Shown here: positions 1 through 8,900 of the stretch, in pieces
Position numbering within the stretch: the first letter of the stretch is position 1
How the letters are laid out: every line of letters begins with the position of its first letter
Source: Methylotenera sp.
Lineage (GTDB): Bacteria; Pseudomonadota; Gammaproteobacteria; Burkholderiales; Methylophilaceae
Assembly (NCBI GenBank): GCA_030693535.1
Contig: JAUYAL010000078.1
Coordinates: 1 to 64,000, forward strand
Length of the DNA: 64,000 nt
Direction of reading: 5' to 3'
The notes under the pieces: model-generated
Databases searched by the model: none
Told to the model about the DNA's origin: nothing
What the model saw: only the letters and a program-made list of their open reading frames with translations
Position numbers and translations under genes: made by a program

Positions 1-1
1 A

Positions 2-133
2 ACAGACTTATCTGTACACTCGCAAGCTAAGTTAAGTGCAGTCGCTAGGCAGCTAAATGAACGCCCTCGTAAAACATTAGACTACGAGACCCCAGCAGAA
101 AGATTTAATACATGTGTTGCATCGACCGGTTGA
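2..133 (+). mobile_element. 3' end of an IS30-family transposase gene (partial)
   Basis: The frame that begins at base 2 and stops with TGA at 131-133 is open for 43 codons. It contains the segment [19 protein letters not shown], which is the characteristic C-terminal end of IS30-family DDE transposases. The rest of the gene and the left inverted repeat lie outside the window, so whether the element is intact cannot be judged. I could not identify the right terminal repeat in the following 200 bases. It is the only transposase sequence seen in the window. Confidence 0.85.
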
Positions 134-263
134 ACTCACATCCACTTTTCTGCCTGACAGAGGAAATTTATGGGTTGCTGAACTGCGTTGATGATTACGC
201 TAATCCAGCGTCCGCTATATGGTGGCCTAATCTCTGAGTTAATTTGTCAAATCAATCATACAA

Positions 264-294
264 TTTGTTTTTGCTTCTTAATGACAAAAACAAA
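264..294. terminator. AT-rich hairpin between the IS30 end and fabI
   Basis: A perfect 10 bp inverted repeat, tttgtttttg at 264-273 and caaaaacaaa at 285-294, with an 11-base loop. It lies downstream of both the transposase fragment and the convergent fabI, so it could end either transcript. The stem is weak because it has only two G-C pairs. I see no other feature in the 134-360 spacer. Confidence 0.35.
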
Positions 295-360
295 AATCAA
301 TCACAGAATAAGGATACCCGTTTATTTTAGGATAAGTTGTTTGAGATTGTTTTAAAAAAC

Positions 361-1146
361 CTAGTCAATTACACCCGCTGCAGTAATGTTCATACCACCA
401 TCAACATAAGTAATTTCACCTGTAACACCTGAAGCTAGATCGCTGCATAAAAATGCGGATACGTTGCCAACTTCTTCAATTGTTACATTACGACGCAGTG
501 CGGCATGTTTTTCGTTATAACTGATCATTTTATCAAAATCACCAATACCTGAAGCAGCTAAAGTTTTAATTGGGCCAGCAGACACCGCGTTTACACGAAT
601 GCCTCTTGGGCCCAAGCTCTGTGCCATATAGCGTACATTTGCTTCAAGGCTTGCCTTTGCTAAGCCCATGACGTTATAGTTAGGCATAGTGCGTTCTGCG
701 CCTAAGTAGCTGAGCGTTAATAAACTACCATTTCGACCTAGCATTAACGGCAAGGCGGCTTTGGCCAAGGCGACAAAGCTGTATGAGCTGATGTCATGTG
801 CAATGCGGAAGTTTTCGCGCGTTGTTTTCTCTACGAAGTCACCGTCTAGCGCATCTTTTGGTACAAAAGCTATTGAATGTACAATCGAATCAATTGCATC
901 CCAATTCTTGGCGATATCAACAAAAAGCGCATCTATTAAACTATCTTCTGCTACGTCACAATGAAACACTAATGTTGAATTAAAATCCGCCGCTAATTTA
1001 GTAACACGATCTTTGTGTTTTTCAACTTGGTATGTGAATGCAAGTTCTGCGCCTTCACGTTTCATTGCAGTTGCGATGCCGTATGCAATTGAGCGGTTAC
1101 TTAATAAACCTGTGATTAATATTTTTTTACCTGTAAGAAATCCCAT
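361..1146 (-). CDS. fabI: enoyl-[acyl-carrier-protein] reductase (NADH)
   Basis: FabI catalyses the last reduction of the fatty acid elongation cycle, trans-2-enoyl-ACP to acyl-ACP, using NADH in the cytoplasm. The 261-residue product is full length for the family. The N-terminal dinucleotide-binding segment reads [15 protein letters not shown], as in other FabI proteins. The active-site arrangement Tyr147, Tyr157 and Lys164 (YNVMGLAK) matches the Tyr-Tyr-Lys pattern of E. coli FabI. Its start lies 35 bases after the stop of the upstream oligopeptide permease gene, so it is probably the last gene of that minus-strand transcript. Identification is secure; membership of the same operon as the transporter is inferred from spacing. 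Confidence 0.97.
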   Translation of the reverse strand: MGFLTGKKILITGLLSNRSIAYGIATAMKREGAELAFTYQVEKHKDRVTKLAADFNSTLVFHCDVAEDSLIDALFVDIAKNWDAIDSIVHSIAFVPKDALDGDFVEKTTRENFRIAHDISSYSFVALAKAALPLMLGRNGSLLTLSYLGAERTMPNYNVMGLAKASLEANVRYMAQSLGPRGIRVNAVSAGPIKTLAASGIGDFDKMISYNEKHAALRRNVTIEEVGNVSAFLCSDLASGVTGEITYVDGGMNITAAGVID

Positions 1147-1181
1147 TGTTCGTCCTATATCGTTAATTAATGCTATTGATA

Positions 1182-2021
1182 CTAATTGCCTGAGCTACTT
1201 CTAGGATCGAGTGCATCACGCAAACCTTCTCCAAGCAGATTATACCCTAACACTGTAATCAAAATTGCCATTCCTGGATAAAGCGATAGCCACCATGCGA
1301 ATTGAATATACTCTTTTCCATCCGTTAGAATATTCCCCCAAGAAGCTTGCGGTGCTTGTACGCCTAAGCCTAAAAAACTTAAACCAGATTCCATCAACAC
1401 AGCGCTTGCTACGCCTAACACTGAGCTGACTATGATTGGCGTTAAGCTATTCGGAAGTAAGTGGGTAAAAATTAAGCGCGCATCTTTGGCGCCTAAAGCC
1501 CGTGAGGCTTGAACAAACTCGCGTTCGGATAAGCTTAAGAATTCGGCACGTACCAAGCGGGTAACGCCCATCCATGATGTTAGTCCTATGACTATCATGA
1601 TGTTGATGATAGATGGAGTTAAAAAGGCGATGACAGCCAGTATTAAGAAAAAGCTGGGGATTGATAGCATAATGTCCACAAGGCGCATGATGATTGTGTC
1701 AACCCAGCCTCGATAGTATCCTGCAATTGCGCCCAGAACAATGCCAATAGCTGTTGAAATACCAACAGCGACTAGGCCAACTAAGAGTGAAATGCGTCCG
1801 CCATGCAGCATACGACTAAGTACATCGCGTCCAAGACCGTCTGTGCCCATCCAGTGTTCAGAAGATGGCGCTAATAAGATAGCTTTTACATTAATATACT
1901 CTGGGTCGTAGGGTGAAACCCAAGGTGCGAGCATTGCCAATAAAAATATGGCAAGAATGATGATGAACCCAGCTTTAGCCAAGGGGTTTGATAAAGCCTT
2001 TTTGAGCAATGTATTTTGCAT
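1182..2021 (-). CDS. oligopeptide ABC transporter permease, OppC/YejE type
   Basis: Inner membrane permease of a peptide-type ABC importer (binding-protein-dependent transport family). The 279 residues start with a hydrophobic helix (about 15-35), then the OppC-type N-terminal region, and end with about five more membrane segments. The cytoplasmic EAA loop that docks to the ATPase is visible as [16 protein letters not shown] around residue 160-175. It starts one base after the stop of the partner permease at 2023, which implies translational coupling. The substrate cannot be read from the sequence; peptide or murein peptide is likely from family and from the neighbouring muramidase. No ATPase gene follows in the operon. 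Confidence 0.93.
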   Translation of the reverse strand: MQNTLLKKALSNPLAKAGFIIILAIFLLAMLAPWVSPYDPEYINVKAILLAPSSEHWMGTDGLGRDVLSRMLHGGRISLLVGLVAVGISTAIGIVLGAIAGYYRGWVDTIIMRLVDIMLSIPSFFLILAVIAFLTPSIINIMIVIGLTSWMGVTRLVRAEFLSLSEREFVQASRALGAKDARLIFTHLLPNSLTPIIVSSVLGVASAVLMESGLSFLGLGVQAPQASWGNILTDGKEYIQFAWWLSLYPGMAILITVLGYNLLGEGLRDALDPRSSSGN

Positions 2022-2022
2022 G

Positions 2023-3045
2023 TCAGCCCCTCATCACGCCGCGACGTACGCGTGGGTCTGCCCATGCATAGGCAACGTCAGCAATAAGATTGCCGACCAA
2101 TGTGAGTGCCGAACCTATAGTAAGAATGCCCATAATTACTGGGAAATCACGCATGAGCACTGCATCATAAAATAGCTTACCCATGCCAGGTATAGCAAAG
2201 ATGGTTTCCGCAATAACAGACCCACCAATTAGACCAGGAATTGATAAGCCAATAATAGTGATCAATGGTAGCAGTGCGTTGCGAAGCGCGTGAGTGTAAA
2301 CAACAGTATGTTCATTTAAGCCTTTTGCACGGGCTGTGGTAATAAAATCTTGCTGTAATACATCTAACATCCCATTTTTAATAAACAAGGTAATGCCTGC
2401 TAAACCAGTTAAAGAAGGAATCAGTACAGGCATAATCAGGTGACTCAGGCTATCTTTGAACTTATCCCATGTGTCCATAGTTTCGTAATCTAAGCTATGC
2501 AAGCCTGAAATTGGTAGCCAGTTATTGGCTACACCAAGCCAATACATTAGCAATAAGGATAGCCAGAAGCCTGGGATTGAAAAGCCAATAAAGTTAAACA
2601 AAGTGATCGATTTATCCTGCCAGCGTGAATATTTTCGTGCTGCAATGACACCTAATGGGATGGCTAACATAAGTGTAATGGCAAGCCCCAAAAGATTAAT
2701 CATCAAAGTAATTGGCAAGGCTTGTTCTATCATGCCTTTAGTGTAGTTTCCGTCTTTATCAGTACTTCCTAGAAATACTGGTTTTTGATGGCTAGCAAAC
2801 GAGTTTCCAAAATCAAGTTTTATCATGCGTTTCAGCCATAAGCCATATTGCACAATTACTGGCTTATCCAAATTGTAGAGTTCACGGAGTTTCTGACGCG
2901 ATTCCTCACTTGCTTTAGGGTTAAATGCAGCTTCATTATTGGTAATGTCACCGGGGGCTAAATGCATAATGAAAAATGAGATGAGGCTTATGCCAATGAG
3001 CATAGGTATCATCCATAACACACGTTTGATTAGATATGTAAGCAT
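2023..3045 (-). CDS. oligopeptide ABC transporter permease, OppB/YejB type
   Basis: Second inner membrane permease of the same importer, 340 residues. The N-terminus (residues 1-30, TYLIKRVLWMIPMLIG) is the usual first helix of the OppB/DppB family, followed by a periplasmic loop enriched in charged residues. The EAA loop reads QDFITTARAKGLNEHT near residue 235-250. The extended loop between the first and second helices and the segment WLPISGLHS are typical of YejB-like members. It lies 7 bases downstream of the binding protein gene and 1 base upstream of the OppC-type gene, so the three are one operon. Function as a heterodimer with the OppC-type subunit is family knowledge. Confidence 0.93.
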   Translation of the reverse strand: MLTYLIKRVLWMIPMLIGISLISFFIMHLAPGDITNNEAAFNPKASEESRQKLRELYNLDKPVIVQYGLWLKRMIKLDFGNSFASHQKPVFLGSTDKDGNYTKGMIEQALPITLMINLLGLAITLMLAIPLGVIAARKYSRWQDKSITLFNFIGFSIPGFWLSLLLMYWLGVANNWLPISGLHSLDYETMDTWDKFKDSLSHLIMPVLIPSLTGLAGITLFIKNGMLDVLQQDFITTARAKGLNEHTVVYTHALRNALLPLITIIGLSIPGLIGGSVIAETIFAIPGMGKLFYDAVLMRDFPVIMGILTIGSALTLVGNLIADVAYAWADPRVRRGVMRG

Positions 3046-3052
3046 TTAAATT

Positions 3053-4732
3053 TTAATGTGAGCTAATTTCATTGCGTCTTAATGGTTTTGGAATGTACCA
3101 TTTTTGTGAATCATAACCAACGCCTGCTGGCGGGATAGGGTCCATAATGCCTTGTACGCGCTTATTTATAGCGGTTAAGCCATAACCAGCAGATAAATAA
3201 ACGATAGGACTGTCTTCTAAAAGCACTTTTGTAAACTCGTGGTAAATTTTCATGCGTTTAACAGGGTTTAACTCAGTACGACCTTGTTCTAAAAGCTTAT
3301 CTATCTTGGGGTTATTGTAACCAATAAAATTAAATTGCCCAGGCATTTGCTGGCTGGAATGCCAAATGTTGTATTGATCCGGATCTAATCCTAAACCCCA
3401 ACCTAAAACAACCACATCAAAATCACCGGTTTTAATGAAACGACTGATGAAGCTTGCCCATTCGATGGCGCGTATTTTCACATCTATCCCAACTTCTTTG
3501 AGTCTGCGCTGAATAAGGATTGCTGACTTTTCACGTTCTTTATTTTGGTTGGTAACAATTTCAAACGAGAATGGTTTGCCATCGCGATCTAAAATACCAT
3601 CTCCATTAGTATCAACAAAGCCTGCTTCTTTGAGCAATATTTTTGCTTTTGCTGGGTTATACGAGTAGGGTTGTAAGTTAGGATTGCTCCAGCGTGTACC
3701 AGGCTTGTAAGGCGAGGCAATGTTTATGCCTAGGCCCAAATAAACCCCATCTATAATTTCTTGTTTATCAATAGCGTAGTTAATAGCTTTGCGCACACGA
3801 ATGTCATCAAAAGGTTTATGTTTAAGATTAAAACCCATATACGTATAACTATTACCTAACTCTTTATATAGATTTAGCTTTTCACGCAAATCATGCCGTG
3901 CTGGAATAATGCGAGAATATTTAATTGGGTCTAAACCCATGCTATCTATATTGTCCGCCATGAGCTCTAAAAATTGCGCAGAGTTATCGGGAATAATACG
4001 TGTCACTAATTTTTCAATATTGGCTTTGCCTAACGCAGAATTGGCATTGCGTGAAAGTTTTATATTCTCGCCATGCGTCCAGCTATCTAGTTGGTAATAA
4101 TTGCTTCCAATCGGTTTGCGTGCAAAAGCTGTAGTATGTATATCTTGACCTTCAAGTAAATGTTTAGGTAGTATCTGTAAGCCTGACCAACTGTCTAATG
4201 CAGGGGCATATGCTTGCCCATATGTTACTTTAAATGATAGTGGATCTGGCGCTGCAGCCTGCTTAACTAATTGGTAGTCTGAAGCATAAGGGCTGCGTGT
4301 TTTTTCATCCGTGACTAATTGCCAGGTAAATAATACATCTGCGCTGGTTAATGGTTTGCCATCTGCCCACTTGAGATTCGGTTTAAGTTTAAAAGTGATG
4401 GTTTTTTGGTCTTCTGAAACATGCCAACTTTCCGCCAGTTCACCAGTTAAATCTAAGTTTTGATTGTATTTAAGTAAAGAATTGAAGATGTTTGATGCAA
4501 TAGAAGCTGAAGCTGATTCACCGGCAACCATATAAATTAAACTGCTAGGCTCTCCTGTCATCGCGCTAATCATCGTACCACCATTGCTTGGCGGATATTT
4601 TTTTGTGTAATCGATCTTGTTTACAGCTTGTTTACTCGAGGATAAATCCCCACAAGCAGAAATCAACAAAGGCATTAGTAATGTAATGAGTACTAATTTT
4701 ATATGCCGATATTGATTATTTGATAATTGCAT
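3053..4732 (-). CDS. peptide-binding lipoprotein of an ABC importer (OppA/DppA/YejA type)
   Basis: Periplasmic solute-binding protein, SBP family 5, of the adjacent permeases. I chose the ATG at 4732 over an upstream in-frame TTG at 4765, because the protein then opens with a normal lipoprotein signal: a short basic stretch, a hydrophobic run and the lipobox LLISAC, predicting a lipid-anchored Cys around residue 27. The mature part shows family hallmarks: ITFKLKPNLKWADGKPLTSADV and, near the middle, FDDIRVRKAINYAID. About 559 residues is usual for this family. The product is probably tethered in the periplasm and delivers peptides to the permeases. It lies 66 bases downstream of the LysM muramidase stop, suggesting a shared transcript. 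Confidence 0.92.
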   Translation of the reverse strand: MQLSNNQYRHIKLVLITLLMPLLISACGDLSSSKQAVNKIDYTKKYPPSNGGTMISAMTGEPSSLIYMVAGESASASIASNIFNSLLKYNQNLDLTGELAESWHVSEDQKTITFKLKPNLKWADGKPLTSADVLFTWQLVTDEKTRSPYASDYQLVKQAAAPDPLSFKVTYGQAYAPALDSWSGLQILPKHLLEGQDIHTTAFARKPIGSNYYQLDSWTHGENIKLSRNANSALGKANIEKLVTRIIPDNSAQFLELMADNIDSMGLDPIKYSRIIPARHDLREKLNLYKELGNSYTYMGFNLKHKPFDDIRVRKAINYAIDKQEIIDGVYLGLGINIASPYKPGTRWSNPNLQPYSYNPAKAKILLKEAGFVDTNGDGILDRDGKPFSFEIVTNQNKEREKSAILIQRRLKEVGIDVKIRAIEWASFISRFIKTGDFDVVVLGWGLGLDPDQYNIWHSSQQMPGQFNFIGYNNPKIDKLLEQGRTELNPVKRMKIYHEFTKVLLEDSPIVYLSAGYGLTAINKRVQGIMDPIPPAGVGYDSQKWYIPKPLRRNEISSH

Positions 4733-4798
4733 ATTTTCAATAGTGCCTTTTTTCAAAAGTGCCAATTCATTTTATCAAACTTATTTGCGATGTATTGT

Positions 4799-6586
4799 TT
4801 ACTTGGACTTTACTTTGACTTTGGAGCTAGTCGCAGGATTTTTACTAACTTTAGACTTTTTTGATGTTTTTTTCTTGTTTAATTTAGATTTAAGTTGTTT
4901 AGTACTCGCTATTCTAGTGCCTACTTTTAAAGTTTGCCCAATTTTTACCTTACTATTTTTAAGTGAGTTTAAAGCCTTAAGCTGCTTAGCACTTATGCCA
5001 TAGCGCTTAGCGATAGATTGTATGGTTTCATTCTTTTTAACTACATGTGTGACGTTGGTATGCTTATCAGGTTCAACTTCTTCTTGATTATTCTCTGCTA
5101 CATTTACAGTATCTATGGTTGATAAATTCAAGTTAGATGAGTCTTGTGTTTCGCTTAACTGAGAATTTGATTCAGTGTCCTGAGTAAGTTCTTTAATGTT
5201 GGCTGAATCATGTTTCAACGCATTCGGGTTAAAGTCAACTTTATTGCCATTTGGCACTAAAATAGTTGATGATTTCTTGATTTTATTTTGGGCAGGTAGA
5301 TTGTTAATATTTCGCAGTTTCGATAGTTGAATGCCGAACTTCGATGCGATGCTTTCCATCCGCTCACCACGCTTAGCAAAGTAGGTTTTCCAACTGACCA
5401 ATGGCTGATTGTAGCGAGCTAGATTGTCTCGAAATGTTTGAGCAGATAAAATAGGCAACAACAGATCATGTTTTTCACCGTTGTTAGTAATTACGGGACG
5501 GTTGTTACTAGGATTTAGTGCGAGAAACTCATCATCGCTGATTTCAGCTAGTTTTGCTGCCAAATGCGCGTCTATTTGGTTAGGGGCAGAAACCTTGGTG
5601 AAATATGCTGTATTTTCTATTGTTTGAATTTTAAGACCATATTTACCGGGATTCGTCATTAAATTCTTAATGGCTTGCAATTTTGGTACATAGTTTCTAG
5701 TTTCAGGTGGTAAGTTTAAACTCTCATAATCAGTAGGCAATCCTAATCTGCGATTACGCTCAATGGCGCGTCCTACTGTGCCTTCTCCTGCGTTATATGC
5801 AGCCAAAGCTAAATCCCATGAGCCAAACATTCCATATAGCTTTTGCAGGTAAGTCAGAGCAGCATCGGTAGCAATTGTTACGTTACGTCTATTGTCTACC
5901 CACCAGTCTTGCTTCAAGCCAAAATGCTTGCCTGTAGATGGGATGAACTGCCAAATACCTGAAGCACGGCTGGTTGAATACGCTTGCGGGTTATACGCAC
6001 TTTCAATCATTGGTAGTAGTGCGATTTCGGTAGGCATGTCACGTTTTTCGACTTCTTCTACAATATGAAATAAGTATCTTTGGCTTCGCTCTACCATGCG
6101 CCTGATGTAGTCTGGGCGTGAGCTATACCAATTTTCGTGATTAGCAACGAGGCTAGATGTTGAGTTAGGTATATCATAGCCATTCTTAATACGTTGCCAT
6201 AAATCAATGCTTTCTATGACAATTACTTCTTGCCGCTCATTTTCTTGTTGCTTTAAATTGTCGACATGAAGTTCTGTGTCAAGCGCATCGCCTAATCTGT
6301 TTCCCCCAGGTTTTTTTAGCGGTATGTTTTCGGTGTCACCTAAATCTTTAGTGCTAGGCGTGAATGTGTCATCAGGGAAAATAATAATTTGTTCGCCCAT
6401 GACGTTGGATTCAGCGTGTGCTTGAATACAAGTGAATGTGGCAAGAATAAATATTATAGAAGATATAAAATGAGTCGAATATTTAGTCAATGATTGTTTA
6501 GGAAGTATAGTTGATGCATTAATAAAAATGTTGCTTGTTAAGCAGATGGTAAATAACCTGTTGAGCGAAAAAAATAGGTGCAACAT
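4799..6586 (-). CDS. mltD: membrane-bound lytic murein transglycosylase D with LysM repeats
   Basis: Cleaves peptidoglycan glycan strands with formation of 1,6-anhydro ends. The GH23 domain (about residues 150-300) contains the catalytic Glu in LPMIESAYNPQAYS, followed by SGIWQFIPSTGKHFG and ALAAYNAGEGTVGRAI. Two LysM modules follow, one around residues 395-440 and a clear one at about 510-555 (VKKNETIQSIAKRYGI). The last 35 residues are almost only Lys, Ser and Thr, which is unusual and may bind wall polymers. Start choice is uncertain: ATG at 6586 gives a long N-terminus before the hydrophobic segment HFISSIIFILATF, while a TTG at 6490 would put that segment in a conventional signal peptide. 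First gene of the minus-strand run ending with fabI. Confidence 0.9.
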   Translation of the reverse strand: MLHLFFSLNRLFTICLTSNIFINASTILPKQSLTKYSTHFISSIIFILATFTCIQAHAESNVMGEQIIIFPDDTFTPSTKDLGDTENIPLKKPGGNRLGDALDTELHVDNLKQQENERQEVIVIESIDLWQRIKNGYDIPNSTSSLVANHENWYSSRPDYIRRMVERSQRYLFHIVEEVEKRDMPTEIALLPMIESAYNPQAYSTSRASGIWQFIPSTGKHFGLKQDWWVDNRRNVTIATDAALTYLQKLYGMFGSWDLALAAYNAGEGTVGRAIERNRRLGLPTDYESLNLPPETRNYVPKLQAIKNLMTNPGKYGLKIQTIENTAYFTKVSAPNQIDAHLAAKLAEISDDEFLALNPSNNRPVITNNGEKHDLLLPILSAQTFRDNLARYNQPLVSWKTYFAKRGERMESIASKFGIQLSKLRNINNLPAQNKIKKSSTILVPNGNKVDFNPNALKHDSANIKELTQDTESNSQLSETQDSSNLNLSTIDTVNVAENNQEEVEPDKHTNVTHVVKKNETIQSIAKRYGISAKQLKALNSLKNSKVKIGQTLKVGTRIASTKQLKSKLNKKKTSKKSKVSKNPATSSKVKVKSK

Positions 6587-6693
6587 GAAAACGCTCAAAG
6601 TCAAAATATTGAAACATAATAACTAATGTAAGTGTTCATAGTCAAGTAAAATATAATTAAAAATTACTTTAAATAAATGTTGTATCTAACTGA

Positions 6694-7485
6694 TTAATAA
6701 TTGTTTCTTATCGCTCTTATAGCGGAAAAAATCTCTATATTACTAGCATTTTTTAGATGGATTGCTGATTGAATTTCATCAGAATAGCACCGCAGGAATG
6801 GATTGGTTGCGAGTTCAAGTGCAATAGTCGAAGGCAAGCTGGGAAGATTTAAATCGCGTATTTTATGAGTTTCAATAAAGCGCTCGATAAGTGCTTTATT
6901 GCTTGGCTCAAGTGTTAATGCAAAATTGATGTTCTTCATGGTGTATTCATGCGTGCAATACACTTTAGTTGCAGGCGGTAATGATGCCAGCTTTTCTAAA
7001 GAATGTTGCATTTGTGACGCTGTTCCTTCAAATATACGGCCACAACCTGCACCAAATAAAGTATCTCCACAAAACAGTATGTTGCCTAGATGCGAATTTC
7101 CCTCAACATTTTGACAATAATAGGCAATATGACCAAGTGTGTGCCCTGGTAAATCAATGACCGAAAATGTAAGGCAAAATTCTTTTAAATGGATTTCATC
7201 TAGCTCACTAACCGCTAAGTGTTTAAATGCGAACTGTTCCAATTTAGGCGCGTATACTTTTGCGTTGGGATATGCGTTTTGCAAAGTGGCTACACCACCA
7301 ATGTGGTCTTGATGATGGTGCGTAATTAATACGGCATGAAGGGTTAGGTTTAGTCGCTGCAGTTTTTCAAGTACGGGTATTGCATCACCAGGATCTACAA
7401 TGATAGCTTGCTGGTCATTATGAATTAACCAGATATAGTTATCCTCGAATGCAGGAATGGGTATAATTTGTATATTATGTTGCAT
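6694..7485 (-). CDS. gloB: hydroxyacylglutathione hydrolase (glyoxalase II)
   Basis: Hydrolyses S-lactoylglutathione to lactate and glutathione, the second step of methylglyoxal detoxification; metallo-beta-lactamase fold, cytoplasmic. The metal-binding motif THHHQDH lies at residues 55-61 and later ligands appear in GHTLGHIAYY, FCGDTLF and THEYT. I chose the ATG at 7485 because the protein then begins MQHNIQIIPIPAFEDNYIW, matching the family N-terminus. The open frame continues upstream to 7521, but that would overlap the divergent methyltransferase gene. A TTGACA hexamer followed at 17 bp by AATGAT ends just before this ATG, so the message may be nearly leaderless. Confidence 0.95.
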   Translation of the reverse strand: MQHNIQIIPIPAFEDNYIWLIHNDQQAIIVDPGDAIPVLEKLQRLNLTLHAVLITHHHQDHIGGVATLQNAYPNAKVYAPKLEQFAFKHLAVSELDEIHLKEFCLTFSVIDLPGHTLGHIAYYCQNVEGNSHLGNILFCGDTLFGAGCGRIFEGTASQMQHSLEKLASLPPATKVYCTHEYTMKNINFALTLEPSNKALIERFIETHKIRDLNLPSLPSTIALELATNPFLRCYSDEIQSAIHLKNASNIEIFSAIRAIRNNY

Positions 7486-7492
7486 ACTACTT

Positions 7493-7521
7493 ATCATTTG
7501 GTTTACTCGCTGTAATGTCAA
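7493..7521 (-). promoter_or_regulatory. candidate sigma-70 promoter of gloB
   Basis: On the minus strand TTGACA (7521-7516) is followed after exactly 17 bp by AATGAT (7498-7493), a 4/6 match to the -10 consensus. Transcription would start about 7486, immediately before the gloB ATG at 7485. It overlaps the first codons of the divergent gene at 7515. The perfect -35 box is the best evidence; the leaderless start is inference. Confidence 0.35.
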
Positions 7522-8327
7522 TAGCGCCTAATCTTACGTCTGTATGGCTGAATTCCATTTCAGGTCAATATCTTCAATTAAAAGAACAAGTTATGTATGA
7601 CCAAGCAGTGTTTGATTTGTTCGGTTTTAACGCTGTACAAATAAGTTGCTTGCAGATGGATTTACTTCGTAACTCACGCATTCCTAATCGTTATAAATCA
7701 TCAGAGTTTGTAGTCACATCGTTGGCAGACAAAGTATTTGAACATAATTTAAACTGCAGTGATGACTTTTTACCATTTTCTGACATGAGTATAGACCTTT
7801 TGTTGTTGCCACATCGCTTAGAATTTAGTGAACGCCCACATCAAACTTTGCGTGAAGCTGCAAGAGTGATGATGCCAGACGGACATTTATTAATATCTGG
7901 ATTTAATCCTTTCAGTTTTTGGGGTGCAAAGGCAAGTTTAGATATTCTATTTTCAAAGCAAACAAGTTACCCTTGGACTGGAAAATTCATTGGAATAAAT
8001 CGATTAAAAGATTGGCTTGCATTGCTGGGTTTTGAGATTATTTTGGTGGAAATGTGCTGTCATGTGCCACCTTTTGAGCAACTTAGATGGCATAAGCGTT
8101 TTTCTTTTATGGATAAAATTGGCGGAAACTATTGTACTAGATTTGGAGGGGTATATTTTGTTGTCGCTAAAAAACGTATTGTAGGCATGACGGCTATTAA
8201 GCCTAGTTGGAAAATTGCACCATTGAAATCACCTTTAATTGGCGTACAACCAAAATCCAACCCTTCACAATCTAAGCCAGCGCAATCAGAGTTATCAGAT
8301 AAGGATACTTCTTTTAATTCAAGTTAA
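7515..8327 (+). CDS. SAM-dependent methyltransferase, class I, unknown substrate
   Basis: A 270-residue cytoplasmic protein of the Methyltransf_11-like group that is usually found between gloB and rnhA in betaproteobacteria. The opening segment VWLNSISGQYLQLKEQ is typical of that group. The segment FSDMSIDLLLLPHRLEF aligns with the acidic motif at the end of strand 4, and LREAARVMMPDGHLLISGFNP with the motif after strand 5. A glycine-rich motif I (normally GxGxG) is not obvious, so cofactor binding is inferred. The last 40 residues are a low-complexity Pro/Ser/Lys/Gln tail, probably disordered. No Shine-Dalgarno sequence is evident before the ATG. Substrate unknown. Confidence 0.85.
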   Translation: MSIAPNLTSVWLNSISGQYLQLKEQVMYDQAVFDLFGFNAVQISCLQMDLLRNSRIPNRYKSSEFVVTSLADKVFEHNLNCSDDFLPFSDMSIDLLLLPHRLEFSERPHQTLREAARVMMPDGHLLISGFNPFSFWGAKASLDILFSKQTSYPWTGKFIGINRLKDWLALLGFEIILVEMCCHVPPFEQLRWHKRFSFMDKIGGNYCTRFGGVYFVVAKKRIVGMTAIKPSWKIAPLKSPLIGVQPKSNPSQSKPAQSELSDKDTSFNSS

Positions 8328-8364
8328 ATATTGTTCACTTGGAAGAAATGCTGATGACTTCAGT

Positions 8365-8394
8365 TTTACGTTATAAGTGGTTATCTTTTACAAT
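8365..8394 (+). promoter_or_regulatory. candidate promoter of rnhA-dnaQ
   Basis: TTTACG at 8365-8370 and TACAAT at 8389-8394 are separated by 18 bp, in the 114-base gap before rnhA. Both boxes match the sigma-70 consensus at 4 to 5 of 6 positions. Transcription would begin near 8401, giving a leader of about 40 bases. Confidence 0.4.
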
Positions 8395-8441
8395 CAAATT
8401 TATTCGAAAAAAATCACATCTAAAAAAGAGAAATACAAAAT

Positions 8442-8900
8442 ATGGGTAGCAATAAGGAGGTTGAAATTTATGCTGATGGCGCTTGTAAAGGCAACCCTGG
8501 TCCAGGTGGTTGGGGTGCTTGGATTAGCTATTCAGGTAATGAGAAAGAGCTATTTGGAGGAGAGATGTTAACCACGAATAATCGTATGGAATTAACGGCT
8601 GTCATTCGTGCTTTAGAGGCGCTGAATCAAACTTGTCATGCAAAAGTATTTACTGATTCTGTCTATGTTCAAAAAGGTATTTCTGAATGGATTGTTGGTT
8701 GGAAAGCTCGTAATTGGCGCACTGCAGATAAAAAGCCTGTAAAAAATGATGATTTATGGCGCGTTTTAGATGTATTGGCGCAGCAACACACTGTACAGTG
8801 GATTTGGGTGAAAGGGCATGCAGGAAATGTCGGGAATGAGCGGGCAGATATGCTTGCTAATAGAGGCGTAGAGCAGATTTTACAAGGAGTCATAGCATAA
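8442..8900 (+). CDS. rnhA: ribonuclease HI
   Basis: Degrades the RNA strand of RNA:DNA hybrids in the cytoplasm; removes primers and R-loops. The 152-residue protein has the full RNase H fold signature: [16 protein letters not shown] at the N-terminus with metal-binding Asp12, then Glu50 in NNRMELTA and Asp72 in FTDSVYV, and the late motif [17 protein letters not shown] holding the catalytic His and the fourth Asp. The stop codon shares one base with the dnaQ start (TAATG), so the two are translationally coupled. This pairing is conserved in proteobacteria. Confidence 0.98.
   Translation: MGSNKEVEIYADGACKGNPGPGGWGAWISYSGNEKELFGGEMLTTNNRMELTAVIRALEALNQTCHAKVFTDSVYVQKGISEWIVGWKARNWRTADKKPVKNDDLWRVLDVLAQQHTVQWIWVKGHAGNVGNERADMLANRGVEQILQGVIA

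Noticed and set aside
8377..8571. 64-codon ORF overlapping the start of rnhA in another frame
   Set aside because: It lies partly in the promoter region and partly in rnhA, whose product is certain.
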